From Humibacter ginsenosidimutans (GTDB lineage Bacteria; Actinomycetota; Actinomycetes; Actinomycetales; Microbacteriaceae): 64,000 bases of DNA. A model generated the notes under the pieces. It was not told the origin of the DNA, made no database searches, and was given only the letters and a program-made list of their open reading frames with translations. Shown piece after piece: positions 6,110-14,669 of the stretch. Within the stretch, counting starts at the first letter, position 1; each line of letters starts with the position of its first letter. The stretch lies in the NCBI RefSeq assembly GCF_007859675.1, contig NZ_CP042305.1, positions 496,001 through 560,000 on the forward strand. The letters are read 5' to 3'. Position numbers and translations under genes: made by a program.

Positions 6110-8678
6110 CAACACCGGATGCCGCCCTGCTATTCCGCTCGGGCGCGGCGGCCATGCGCGGACGAATCCACCGGTAATAGACGTGTTTGACCACCTCGTT
6201 CGTCGCGATGTAGGCGATCGTGATGATCACGACGGCCACGATGAGCACCGGCGGGAGCGGCACGAATCCCATCGGTCGCGCGATGATCGGCACCGAGGGA
6301 AGGACGATCGCGATGAGGGCGACCGCGATGCCGAGCAGGAGCAGGGTCGTGGAGGGCCGGGAGCGGAACAGGAGACGCCGGGTGCGCTGCGACATCATGA
6401 CGAGGATCTCGGTCACCGCGGAGAGCACGAACCACCCGGTGTGGAACTCCGCCTCGCCCGCGTGGAGCCACCACACCAGCGCGGCGAACGTGATGAGATC
6501 GAACACCGTCGACAGCGAGCCGAAGATCACCATGAAGGTGCGGATCTCCCGCAGGCTCCAGGTGCCCGGCCGTTCCACCAGCTCGGGGTCGACGTGGTCG
6601 CCCGAGATGGCCATGGAGGGAAGATCGCCGAGGAAGTTCAGCAGCAGGATCTGCCGTGGCAGCATCGGCAGGAACGGCAGGAACAGGCTCGCCGCCGCCA
6701 TGGAGAGCACGTTGCCGAAGTTCGAGCTCGTGGTCACCCTGATGTACTTCAGGGTGTTGGCGAACGTCTCCCTTCCGAGCCGGATCCCGTCGCAGACGAC
6801 GCCGAGCCCCTTGTCCATGAGCACGACGCTGGAAGCCTCTTTCGCCACATCCACCGCGGTGTCCACCGAGATGCCCACGTCGGCGGCGTGCAGCGCGGGT
6901 GAGTCGTTGATGCCGTCGCCGAGGAACGCGACGCACTCCCCCGCCGCACGCAGTGCGACGACGATGCGGCGCTTGTGCGCCGGCTCCACCTCGGCGAACA
7001 CGTCGCACTCGGCGACGGTCGACGCGAGGGCGCCGTCGTCGAGCGCGTCGATCGCAGAGCCGGTGAGCACGGTGGCGGTGCGCAATCCGACGGCCGCGGC
7101 GGTCGAGGCCGCGGCGAGTCGGTTGTCGCCTGTGATCATGCGCACGCCGACGCCGAGAGTGGCGAGGTCGGCGATGGCATCCGTCGCGCTCTGCTTGGGA
7201 GGATCGAAGAACGTGAGGAGGCCGATCAGCGTGAGGCCGGTCTCATCGGCTGCGGCGATGTGCGTTGTGCTGGGTGGCATGCGCTTCATCGCGATACCGA
7301 CCACGCGGTAACCGTGCGAGCTCAGGTCGCGGAAGCGGGCCTGGATGCCGTCCACCGCCTGCTGCAGGGGGACGTCACGGCCACCCACGCGTGCCGAGGC
7401 GGAGACGGCGATGAGTCCGTCCAGTGCGCCCTTGGACACGAGCGTCGGCGCACCGTCGATGTCGGCGAGCACGGACAGCCGCTTGCGGCTGAAATCGTAG
7501 GGGCACTCGTCGATCGCCTTCGCGCCTGCGGGAGGCGTCGCGACCTTGAGGATGGCATCGTCGAGAGGATTCGCGAACGACGTCTGCAGGCCGGCGTTCA
7601 GCGCCGCGAGGCGGAGCACGGAATCGGATGGATCGCCGTCCAGGTCGAGGTGGCCGTCGAGGTCGGCGGCACCCTGGGTGAGCGTGCCCGTCTTGTCCGT
7701 GCACAGCACCGTGACGGCGCCGAGGTCCTCGATCGCGTTCAGCCGCTTCACGACGACCTTCTTCGCGGCCATCCGGCGTGCACCCGTCGCCAGCGAGAGC
7801 GAGACGATGGCCGGCAGCATCTGCGGGCTGATGCCGACGGCGAGCGAGAGCGCGAAGAGCAGCGAGTCCACCCAGTTGCGGCCGAACATCCAGTTGACGA
7901 TGAGCACGAACAGGGTGAGCACGAGCATGACCCAGACGAGCAGGCCGCCGAAGCGCGTGGTGCCGGCTTCGAAGGCGGTGGGCTTGGCCTTCTGCGCCAG
8001 CGACGTGGACACCCGTCCGAGCTCCGTGTCGCGACCCGCAGCGACGGCGACCGCGACTCCCGTTCCGCTGACGACGTGCGTGCCGAGATACACGGCGGTG
8101 CTCCGCGCCGACAGTGCGGCATCGGCGGCGAGTGTGGCCGTGGCATCCTTTTCGACCGGGAAGGACTCGCCGGTGAGCGCGGACTCGTCGACGAGCAGAT
8201 CGGCGCTCGACACCAGGCGGCAGTCTGCGGGAATCACGTTGCCGGCGGCCAACCTCACCACATCGCCCGTGACCACGTCGTCGACGGGCACGCTCATGTT
8301 CGCCCCGTCTCGCACGACCGTGACACTGACCCGCACGCTCGCCATCAGCGCGCGCACCGCGGTGTTCGCCCGGAACTCCTGCCAGAACCCGAGAATCCCG
8401 CTGGCGAGCAGGATGACGATGATGATTCCGCCGTCGACGAGATCGCCGAGCACCATGGACAGCACCGTGCCCACGACCAGGATGAGCAGGATCGGCGAGG
8501 TGAACTGCGCGAGCAGCAGCCGCGGCCAGCTCAGCGTGTGGCGCCTGTGACCTGTTGCCATCTGCTGGGTGTGCAGCCGGGCAGCGGCATCCTCGGACGT
8601 CAGCCCGGACATGCCGCTGCCGACGGCGTGCAGCACGTCGTCGGCAGCGGAGGCCCACCAGGAGGCGGGAGGCGTCAC
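6102..8678 (-). CDS. mgtA: Magnesium-translocating P-type ATPase
   Basis: 858 aa from GTG 8678. The open frame continues further upstream, but the N-terminus typical of MgtA/MgtB (SWW..ADDVLHAV..GLTSEDAAARL) begins here, 11 bp after the preceding gene's stop. Visible motifs are the cation-ATPase N-domain, the TGES actuator (ALTGESFPVEKD), the phosphorylation site DKTGTLT with Asp328, MITGDN, and GDGINDSPALHAADVGISVDTAVDVAKEA, which is characteristic of Mg2+ transporters. Ten membrane segments are expected. It would import Mg2+ across the plasma membrane. No Mg2+ leader element can be seen, as the gene directly follows the DUF885 gene. Confidence 0.93.
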   Translation of the reverse strand: MTPPASWWASAADDVLHAVGSGMSGLTSEDAAARLHTQQMATGHRRHTLSWPRLLLAQFTSPILLILVVGTVLSMVLGDLVDGGIIIVILLASGILGFWQEFRANTAVRALMASVRVSVTVVRDGANMSVPVDDVVTGDVVRLAAGNVIPADCRLVSSADLLVDESALTGESFPVEKDATATLAADAALSARSTAVYLGTHVVSGTGVAVAVAAGRDTELGRVSTSLAQKAKPTAFEAGTTRFGGLLVWVMLVLTLFVLIVNWMFGRNWVDSLLFALSLAVGISPQMLPAIVSLSLATGARRMAAKKVVVKRLNAIEDLGAVTVLCTDKTGTLTQGAADLDGHLDLDGDPSDSVLRLAALNAGLQTSFANPLDDAILKVATPPAGAKAIDECPYDFSRKRLSVLADIDGAPTLVSKGALDGLIAVSASARVGGRDVPLQQAVDGIQARFRDLSSHGYRVVGIAMKRMPPSTTHIAAADETGLTLIGLLTFFDPPKQSATDAIADLATLGVGVRMITGDNRLAAASTAAAVGLRTATVLTGSAIDALDDGALASTVAECDVFAEVEPAHKRRIVVALRAAGECVAFLGDGINDSPALHAADVGISVDTAVDVAKEASSVVLMDKGLGVVCDGIRLGRETFANTLKYIRVTTSSNFGNVLSMAAASLFLPFLPMLPRQILLLNFLGDLPSMAISGDHVDPELVERPGTWSLREIRTFMVIFGSLSTVFDLITFAALVWWLHAGEAEFHTGWFVLSAVTEILVMMSQRTRRLLFRSRPSTTLLLLGIAVALIAIVLPSVPIIARPMGFVPLPPVLIVAVVIITIAYIATNEVVKHVYYRWIRPRMAAAPERNSRAASGVVA

Positions 8679-8689
8679 GGTCGGGCCGC

Positions 8690-10366
8690 TCAGCCCAGCA
8701 GGGCGGTCTTCAGCGTGTCGAGTCCGACGCCACCGATGTCGAGCGCCTTCTTGTGGAAGGCCTTGATGTCGAACGCGGCGCCCTCGCGCTCCTTGTACTC
8801 GTCGCGGATCTGCTCCCAGATGCGCTGGCCGATCTTGTACGCGGGAGCCTGGCCGGGCCAGCCGAGGTAACGGTTCACCTCGAAGCGCACGAAGCCCTCG
8901 TTCATGTTCACGTTCTGGCCGAGGAACTCGAAGGCGTAGTCGCCCGTCCACACACCATGGCCGTCCGGTCGCTGCTTGCCGAGGTGCACGCCGATGTCGA
9001 GCACGACGCGGGCCGCGCGCATCCGCTGCCCGTCGAGCATCCCGAGCCGGTCAGCCGGGTCGTCGAGGTAGCCGAGCTGCTCCATGAGTCGCTCCGCGTA
9101 GAGCGCCCAGCCCTCGCCGTGGCCGGAGACGAACTGGTTGCGGCGCCACGTGTTCAGCTGCGCCGAGTTGTAGATGGCGACGCCGCACTGCAGGTGGTGG
9201 CCGGGAACGCCCTCGTGATACACGGTCGTCAACTCGCGCCAGGTGTCGAACTCCGTGACGCCCTCCGGCACGCTCCACCACATGCGACCCGGGCGCGAGA
9301 AGTCGTCGGTCGGCGGCGTGTAGTAGATGCCGCCTTCCTGGGTCGGCGCGATCATGCACTCGATGCGGCGCAGCGGCTCGGGAATGTCGAACTGGGTTCC
9401 GTTGAGCTCGGAGACGGCGCGGTTCGCCGTCTCCTGCATCCAGGCCTTCAGCGCATCGGTGCCCTGAAGCTTGCGGGATGCGTCGCCGTCGAGAAAAGCG
9501 ATGGCCTCCGCCACCGACGCGCCCGGCTTGATCTCTCTGGCGATCGCCTCCTGCTCCTCGACCATGCGGCGCAGCTCCTCGACGCCCCACTCGTACGTCT
9601 CGTCGAGGTCGACGGTGGCGCCGAGGAACCCGCGCGAGGCGATGGAGTAGATGTCGCGGCCCACGGCATCCTGCTCTGGCGCGTGCACCGCGAGCTCGTC
9701 CTCGAGAAAGACGGCGAGCTCTCCGTAGGCGGCGGCCGCCTCGGAGGCACCCTTGGCCAGGTCGCTCTTCAGCGAGTCGGGAAGGTCGGTGTCGCCCGCC
9801 CTCGCGTTCTGCGCGAGCGTGTAGAAGAAGCCGCTGGAGGCCACCTGCTTGTTCGCCTGCGCGATGCCCTCGTGCACCTGTCTGACGGCGGGAACGTTGC
9901 CGGCGTGGATGCCGCTGCGCAGCGTCTCGATGTAGCCCCGCATCGCTGTCGGAAGGTTGTGCAAGCGGGTGGCGATCGCCTCCCAGTCGGACGTTGTCGC
10001 CGTCGGCGCCAGGTCGAAGATGTCACGCAGTCCCTGCACGGGAGAGGCGATGACGTTGAGGTCGCGCTGCTCGAAACCCGCGTCGTGCTTCTCCACTTCG
10101 AGGCCCAGTTCGCGGGTGAGATCGAGCTTGGTCACCCGGTCGACGTCGTCGGCCGGCTCCGCTGCCTCGATGCGACGGAGAGCGGATGCCGCTGCCTCGG
10201 CGTATCGCGCGGCACCGTCGGGCGAGTAGTCCGCGTACTCGCCTTCACGGCCGGGGCGTCCGAGGTAGACGTGCATCTCGGGCATCAGCTCGAGCTGTGT
10301 GTCGACCCACTCCTCAGCGATCGTGTCGATCGGGGTGGGTGTTCTGGTCTGTTCCTGATCGGTCAT
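8690..10366 (-). CDS. DUF885 family metallopeptidase-like protein
   Basis: 558 aa, normal for the family. The putative zinc motif HEGVPGHH spans residues 384-391, in the context TTVYHEGVPGHHLQCG. Other family signatures are EGWALYAERLMEQLGY and PGQAPAYKIGQ. There is no signal peptide, so it is probably cytosolic. The family is thought to be made of metallopeptidases but its substrates are poorly known. The gene lies 11 bp upstream of mgtA in the same direction, so the two are likely co-transcribed. polA ends about 40 bp away, upstream. Confidence 0.88.
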   Translation of the reverse strand: MTDQEQTRTPTPIDTIAEEWVDTQLELMPEMHVYLGRPGREGEYADYSPDGAARYAEAAASALRRIEAAEPADDVDRVTKLDLTRELGLEVEKHDAGFEQRDLNVIASPVQGLRDIFDLAPTATTSDWEAIATRLHNLPTAMRGYIETLRSGIHAGNVPAVRQVHEGIAQANKQVASSGFFYTLAQNARAGDTDLPDSLKSDLAKGASEAAAAYGELAVFLEDELAVHAPEQDAVGRDIYSIASRGFLGATVDLDETYEWGVEELRRMVEEQEAIAREIKPGASVAEAIAFLDGDASRKLQGTDALKAWMQETANRAVSELNGTQFDIPEPLRRIECMIAPTQEGGIYYTPPTDDFSRPGRMWWSVPEGVTEFDTWRELTTVYHEGVPGHHLQCGVAIYNSAQLNTWRRNQFVSGHGEGWALYAERLMEQLGYLDDPADRLGMLDGQRMRAARVVLDIGVHLGKQRPDGHGVWTGDYAFEFLGQNVNMNEGFVRFEVNRYLGWPGQAPAYKIGQRIWEQIRDEYKEREGAAFDIKAFHKKALDIGGVGLDTLKTALLG

Positions 10367-10404
10367 CCAGCCAGCATATTGAGGCGGGTGTGTCGATGAG
10401 TGGG

Positions 10405-13074
10405 TCAGTGCGCGGCGGCATCCCAGTCGGGGCCGATACCCACCTGCACGGTGAGCGGGACGTCGAGCGTCGCCGCCGTCGACATGCGGCGGGTGACGAT
10501 CTCCTCGAGCTGCTTTCTCTCCCCCGGCGCCACCTCGAAGATGAGCTCGTCGTGCACCTGGAGGAGCATCCGGGAGCCCAGCCGAGCCTGCGCCATGTCG
10601 GCGGCGACGCCGAGCATGGCGATCTTCATGATGTCTGCCGCCGAGCCCTGGATGGGCGAGTTCAAAGCGGCACGCTCCGCGTTGTCGCGCAGCACGCGGT
10701 TCGGGCTGTTCAGGTCGGGGAACGGCCTGCGGCGCCCGAAGATCGTCTCGGTGTAGCCGTCGCTCTTGGCCTGCTGCACCACATCGCGCAGGTAGTCGCG
10801 CACACGGCCGAACCGCTCGAAGTAGTCGGTCATCAGCTGGCGCGCCTCCGCCTGCGTGATGCGCAACTGCTTGGCGAGGCCGAAAGGCCCAAGGCCGTAG
10901 GCGAGCCCGTACGACATGGCCTTGACCTTGTTGCGCATGGCGGGCGTGACGTCGCCGGGGGCCACGCCGAACACGTGGCTGCCGACGTAGCGGTGCAGAT
11001 CCTCGCCCTCCCGGAACGCCTCGATGAGGCCGGCGTCTCCCGAGAGGTGGGCCATGATGCGCATCTCGATCTGCGAGTAGTCGGCGGTGAGCAGCGACTC
11101 GAAGCCCTCCCCTGCGATGAAGGCGGAGCGGATGCGCCTGCCCTCCTCCGAGCGAACAGGGATGTTCTGCAGGTTGGGGTCGTTCGACGACATGCGGCCG
11201 GTCGCCGCGCCCACCTGGTCGTATGTCGTGTGGATGCGCCCGTCGGAACCGATCGACTTCTCCAGCGTCTCGATCATCTGCTTGAGCTTGGTGGCGTCGC
11301 GGTGACGCAGCAGCGACTGCAGGAAGATCGATCCCTCGTTCTCCTCCTCGATGCTTTCCAGCAGATCGGCGAGCGAGTCGGCGTCGGTCGAGTACCCGGT
11401 CTTGGTCTTGCGTGTGGGCGGCAGCTTCAGCTCGTCGAAGAGCACGGTCTGCAGCTGCTTCGGGCTCCCCAGGTTGACCTCGTGCCCGATCGCAGCGAAC
11501 GCCGCCGTGCGATACGTCTCCGCACCCTTTTCGAGCACCTCGCGCTGACCGGCGAGCACGCCGCGGTCGATGGCCACCCCGTCGAGTTCCATGCCGGCGA
11601 GCACGGGGATGAGCGGCAGCTCGATCTCGTCGTACACCCGCCTGGCGTTCGCGTTCACCTCGGTGGCGAGCGTGGCGTTCACGGCGTCGGCCACGCGCGC
11701 CACGTACCAGGCCTCCGTTGCAGGGCCGAGAGCCGGCACCTCGGGAACGAGCTGGTTGGGGTCGGAGACCGGCATGCTCTCCTCCAGCGCCCCGAGCACC
11801 TGATCGCCGAGCGTCGCGGGCACGCGGGTGGGGCTGAGGATGCCGCCCATCACCCGTGTGTCGTGCACGGCACCCCGAATCGTGAGGCCCGCGTGCTCGG
11901 CGTCTTCGAGTTGCCGCTTGGCGCCGAAGAACACCTTCGGTGCTGAGACGTCGGCGAGCCAGTCCCGCAGTCCGTCGAGGGCGGTCACGGGGACGTGGGC
12001 ACTCGCGGTCAGGCTCGACAGTCCCACCCCGGCGAACTCGCCACCCTCGACCTCGACGGAGACGGCGAGGCCGAGCGGGGCATCCTGCGCGGCGATCCAG
12101 GCCGCGACCTCGTCGGCGGCGAGCGTCCGCACTTCGGGCGCGGCGGACCGGGCGATCGCACCGGAGGTGGCCGCGGCATCCGTCTGCCCGAGCTTCAGCA
12201 CGCGGTCGAGCATGGTGCGCATCTGCAGTGCGCCGAGCACCTCGCGGACCGCGACCTCGTCGATCGGGCGACGCGCGAGGTCGACCGGACCGTACGGCAG
12301 ATCGAGGTCGCGCACGAGCGCGTTCAGTCTGCGGTTGCGCTCGGCGCGATCACGTTGCTCGCGAAGGTTGTTGCCCGCGACGCCCTTGATCTCGTCGGCG
12401 TGCGCCAGGATCTCGTCGACGGTGCCCCACTGCGCGATCCACTTGGCGGCGGTGACAGGTCCGACCTTGTCGATGCCGGGCAGGTTGTCGGCCTTCTCTC
12501 CTACGAGCGCCGCGAGTTCCGGGTACTGGTGCGGCCACACCTTGTACTTGTCGAAGACGGCCTGGGCGTCGTAGCGCTTGAGCTCGGTGACGCCCATGGC
12601 ACTCGGGTAGAGCACGGTGACGTCGTCGTCGATGAGCTGGAAGCTGTCGCGGTCACCGGAGACGACGAGCACTCGGAACCCCTGCTGCGCGCCCTGGGCC
12701 GCGAGCGTGGCGAGGATGTCGTCGGCCTCGTAGTCCTCTTTCGTGATCCACGTCACGTTCATGGCGGTGAGGGCATCCTGCAGCAGGCCGACCTGCCCGC
12801 TGAATTCGGGCGGGGTCTCTCCCCTGCCCTCTTTGTACTCGGCGTACTCGTCGGTGCGGAACGACTTGCGGGAGAGATCGAACGCCACCCCCAGGTGCGT
12901 CGGTTCTTCGTCTTTGAGCAGTCGCAGCATCATCGAGAGGAAGCCGTAGACGGCCTCGGTGTGCTGACCCTCGTCCGTGATGAAATTGCCGGTCTGCACG
13001 AGCGCGAAGAACGCTCTGAATGCCAGCGAATGGCCGTCGATGATCAGGAGGGTAGGCTTTTGCGGGTCCGACAC
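10405..13074 (-). CDS. polA: DNA polymerase I
   Basis: 889 aa from GTG 13074 (VSDPQKPTLLIIDGHSLAFRAFFAL); the open frame extends about 200 codons further upstream but the family N-terminus starts here. The 5'-3' exonuclease domain occupies about residues 1-300, with Asp-rich motifs such as KEDYEADD and VVSGDRDSFQL. The middle 3'-5' exonuclease domain is degenerate: the DxE metal site is replaced within LGLAVSVEVEGG. The polymerase domain holds DYSQIEMR (motif A, Asp665), the O-helix RNKVKAMSYGLAYG and VHDEL. Functions are repair synthesis and Okazaki fragment maturation. Confidence 0.97.
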   Translation of the reverse strand: MSDPQKPTLLIIDGHSLAFRAFFALVQTGNFITDEGQHTEAVYGFLSMMLRLLKDEEPTHLGVAFDLSRKSFRTDEYAEYKEGRGETPPEFSGQVGLLQDALTAMNVTWITKEDYEADDILATLAAQGAQQGFRVLVVSGDRDSFQLIDDDVTVLYPSAMGVTELKRYDAQAVFDKYKVWPHQYPELAALVGEKADNLPGIDKVGPVTAAKWIAQWGTVDEILAHADEIKGVAGNNLREQRDRAERNRRLNALVRDLDLPYGPVDLARRPIDEVAVREVLGALQMRTMLDRVLKLGQTDAAATSGAIARSAAPEVRTLAADEVAAWIAAQDAPLGLAVSVEVEGGEFAGVGLSSLTASAHVPVTALDGLRDWLADVSAPKVFFGAKRQLEDAEHAGLTIRGAVHDTRVMGGILSPTRVPATLGDQVLGALEESMPVSDPNQLVPEVPALGPATEAWYVARVADAVNATLATEVNANARRVYDEIELPLIPVLAGMELDGVAIDRGVLAGQREVLEKGAETYRTAAFAAIGHEVNLGSPKQLQTVLFDELKLPPTRKTKTGYSTDADSLADLLESIEEENEGSIFLQSLLRHRDATKLKQMIETLEKSIGSDGRIHTTYDQVGAATGRMSSNDPNLQNIPVRSEEGRRIRSAFIAGEGFESLLTADYSQIEMRIMAHLSGDAGLIEAFREGEDLHRYVGSHVFGVAPGDVTPAMRNKVKAMSYGLAYGLGPFGLAKQLRITQAEARQLMTDYFERFGRVRDYLRDVVQQAKSDGYTETIFGRRRPFPDLNSPNRVLRDNAERAALNSPIQGSAADIMKIAMLGVAADMAQARLGSRMLLQVHDELIFEVAPGERKQLEEIVTRRMSTAATLDVPLTVQVGIGPDWDAAAH

Positions 13075-13182
13075 GCCTGCCAGCCTACAAGCGACCTCGG
13101 ACAGTGAATCGAAGGTGCGCGGCGCAGCCGCGAGCACGTTCTTCGTGCCTCGAAGCCGGGGCCTCGCAACGACGGGAGAACC

Positions 13183-13614
13183 ATGTCCGACACCGGTGAC
13201 GCGACCTCGACGACGGATGCCCTGGCCTATGTCAGAGAGCGCGGAATGGGCGCCCTCGCGGCGAAGATGGGCATCGAGATGGTGGAGTTCACGCTCGACC
13301 GCGCCGTGGCCACGATGCCTGTCGACGGCAACACCCAGCCGGCCGGCCTGCTGCACGGCGGCGCGTACGTCGTGCTCGGTGAGAGCCTCGGATCGATGTC
13401 GGCCAACCTGTGGGCGGGTGAGGGTCGACTCGCCGTCGGCATCGAGATCAACGCCACGCATACCCGCTCGGCCACGAGCGGGATCGTCACGGGCGTGTGC
13501 ACGCCCGTTCACCTGGGACGCACGCTGACGACCCACGAGATCGCGATCACCGACGAGCAGGGCAGACGCTGCTCGACGATCCGCATCACGAACCTCATCA
13601 AGGACCGCGCGTAA
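13183..13614 (+). CDS. Hotdog-fold thioesterase (PaaI/MenI-like)
   Basis: 143 aa. The hotdog domain covers most of the protein, with the family motif QPAGLLHGGAYVVLGESLGSMSA, in which HGG and the following Glu form the usual catalytic area. Likely substrate is an aryl- or acyl-CoA ester; homologues act on phenylacetyl-CoA derivatives or on DHNA-CoA in menaquinone synthesis. Nothing nearby decides between these. GGGAGA precedes the ATG. It is divergent from polA and convergent with the ANTAR regulator. Confidence 0.88.
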   Translation: MSDTGDATSTTDALAYVRERGMGALAAKMGIEMVEFTLDRAVATMPVDGNTQPAGLLHGGAYVVLGESLGSMSANLWAGEGRLAVGIEINATHTRSATSGIVTGVCTPVHLGRTLTTHEIAITDEQGRRCSTIRITNLIKDRA

Positions 13615-13627
13615 CGCGGTCCGCCGG

Positions 13628-14230
13628 CTACTTCTTCGGCGCGAGCTGGTCGATGATCGCCTTCGCGACATCGTGCATGGTGAGGCGGCGGTCCATGGAT
13701 GCCTTCTGGATCCAGCGGAACGCCTCGGGCTCCGAGAGACCCATCTTCTCGTTCAGCAGGCCCTTGGCCCTGTCGACGAGCTTGCGCGTCTCGAAGCGCT
13801 CGTTGAGGTCGGCGACCTCGGCCTCGAGGGCGATGATCTGCTGGTAACGGGCCAGGGCGATCTCGATCGCGGGCAGCAGGTCGTTCGGCGTGAACGGCTT
13901 GACGACATAGGCGAGCGCGCCGGCGTCGCTCGCGCGGTCGACGAGCTCCTTCTGGCTGAACGCGGTGAGCAGCACGACGGGAGCGATGTGTCCGTCGGAG
14001 AGCCGCTTGGCGGCCTCGATGCCGTCGAGCTGCGGCATACGCACGTCCATGATGACGAGGTCGGGGCGCAGCTCGGTGGCGAGCGCGACGGCGGTCTCGC
14101 CGTCTCCGGCCTCACCGACGACCTCGAACCCGTTGTCGCGAAGGATCTCGACGATGTCGAGGCGGATCAGCGATTCGTCTTCCGCGACGACCACTCGACG
14201 GGGTGCAGCGGTGTTCTCAGTGTCGGTCAC
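13628..14230 (-). CDS. pdtaR: ANTAR-domain response regulator, PdtaR-like
   Basis: 200 aa from GTG 14230. Residues 11-125 form a receiver domain (VVVAEDES; phosphoacceptor Asp62 in IMDVRMPQLDG; Lys111 in VVKPF). Residues about 135-195 form the ANTAR RNA-binding domain (ETRKLVDRAKGLLNEKMGLSEPEAFRWIQ is the diagnostic region). ANTAR proteins bind paired hexaloop hairpins in nascent RNA and prevent termination. M. tuberculosis PdtaR (Rv1626) has the same architecture and also lies near polA. The partner sensor kinase PdtaS is not in the window. Confidence 0.92.
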   Translation of the reverse strand: MTDTENTAAPRRVVVAEDESLIRLDIVEILRDNGFEVVGEAGDGETAVALATELRPDLVIMDVRMPQLDGIEAAKRLSDGHIAPVVLLTAFSQKELVDRASDAGALAYVVKPFTPNDLLPAIEIALARYQQIIALEAEVADLNERFETRKLVDRAKGLLNEKMGLSEPEAFRWIQKASMDRRLTMHDVAKAIIDQLAPKK

Positions 14231-14299
14231 GAACGTCAAGCCTACGGTATGCGGGCCGGGCACACTGATTGCAGGAGGCGTGCCGCAGGCGCGATCTCT

Positions 14300-14351
14300 G
14301 CGATTGAGGTGAGAGCCGGCCGAGCTCGCTCGGGTGGCCGAACCGATTGAG
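14300..14351 (-). repeat. 52-bp interspersed repeat, copy B
   Basis: Read on the minus strand, CTCAATCGG and CTCAATCGC flank a 34-base core with stem CCGAG / CTCGG and loop CGAG. The offset between flanking repeats is 43 bases, as in the other copies. It lies between the regulator gene and the tRNA. Confidence 0.65.
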
Positions 14352-14397
14352 CCGATGAGCGCCACAGGCGCGATATGGTGGACCCCGGCGTTCGCAC

Positions 14398-14480
14398 GCC
14401 GGTGTGGCGGAATGGCAGACGCGGAGCACTCAAAATGCTTTGTCCGAAAGGGCGTGTGGGTTCGAGTCCCACCACCGGCA
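14398..14480 (+). tRNA. tRNA-Leu, anticodon CAA
   Basis: 83 nt. Acceptor arms GCCGGTG / CACCGGC with discriminator A, anticodon loop CTCAAAA giving CAA (reads UUG), a long variable arm as in class II tRNAs, and T-arm GTGGG-TTCGAGT-CCCAC. The 3' CCA is not encoded. A strong hairpin follows after 7 bp. Confidence 0.96.
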
Positions 14481-14487
14481 CCTGATC

Positions 14488-14530
14488 GAGGCCCGGCCGA
14501 CGAAGCGGGAAGCTTCGACGGCCGGGCCTC
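14488..14530 (+). terminator. Terminator of the tRNA-Leu gene
   Basis: Twelve perfect pairs (14488-14499 with 14519-14530) continue into an inner CGAAGC / GCTTCG stem with a 5-nt loop. A pyrimidine-rich tract follows, consistent with intrinsic termination. Confidence 0.85.
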
Positions 14531-14669
14531 TCTCCTTCTCTTCTGCGTGCCGTCGTGCTCGCATGAGCACATTGCCGCGTGCACTCTTACGTGCCTTCTG
14601 TGCCTCTCCTAAGTTGATTCTCGGTATCGACAACGGCCCCCGATCGGGGGTGGACGAGAGGTGGACGCG

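Noticed and set aside
8679..8951. Longer mgtA-like start
   Set aside because: It would overlap the DUF885 gene, and the conserved N-terminus begins at GTG 8678.
13075..13671. N-terminal extension of the polA frame
   Set aside because: It overlaps the thioesterase on the other strand and has no family similarity; the GTG at 13074 begins the conserved 5' nuclease domain.
14637..14650. CCCCC-GATC-GGGGG hairpin as a regulatory element of the phosphatase
   Set aside because: Short and common in high-GC DNA; no phosphate-control box is seen next to it.
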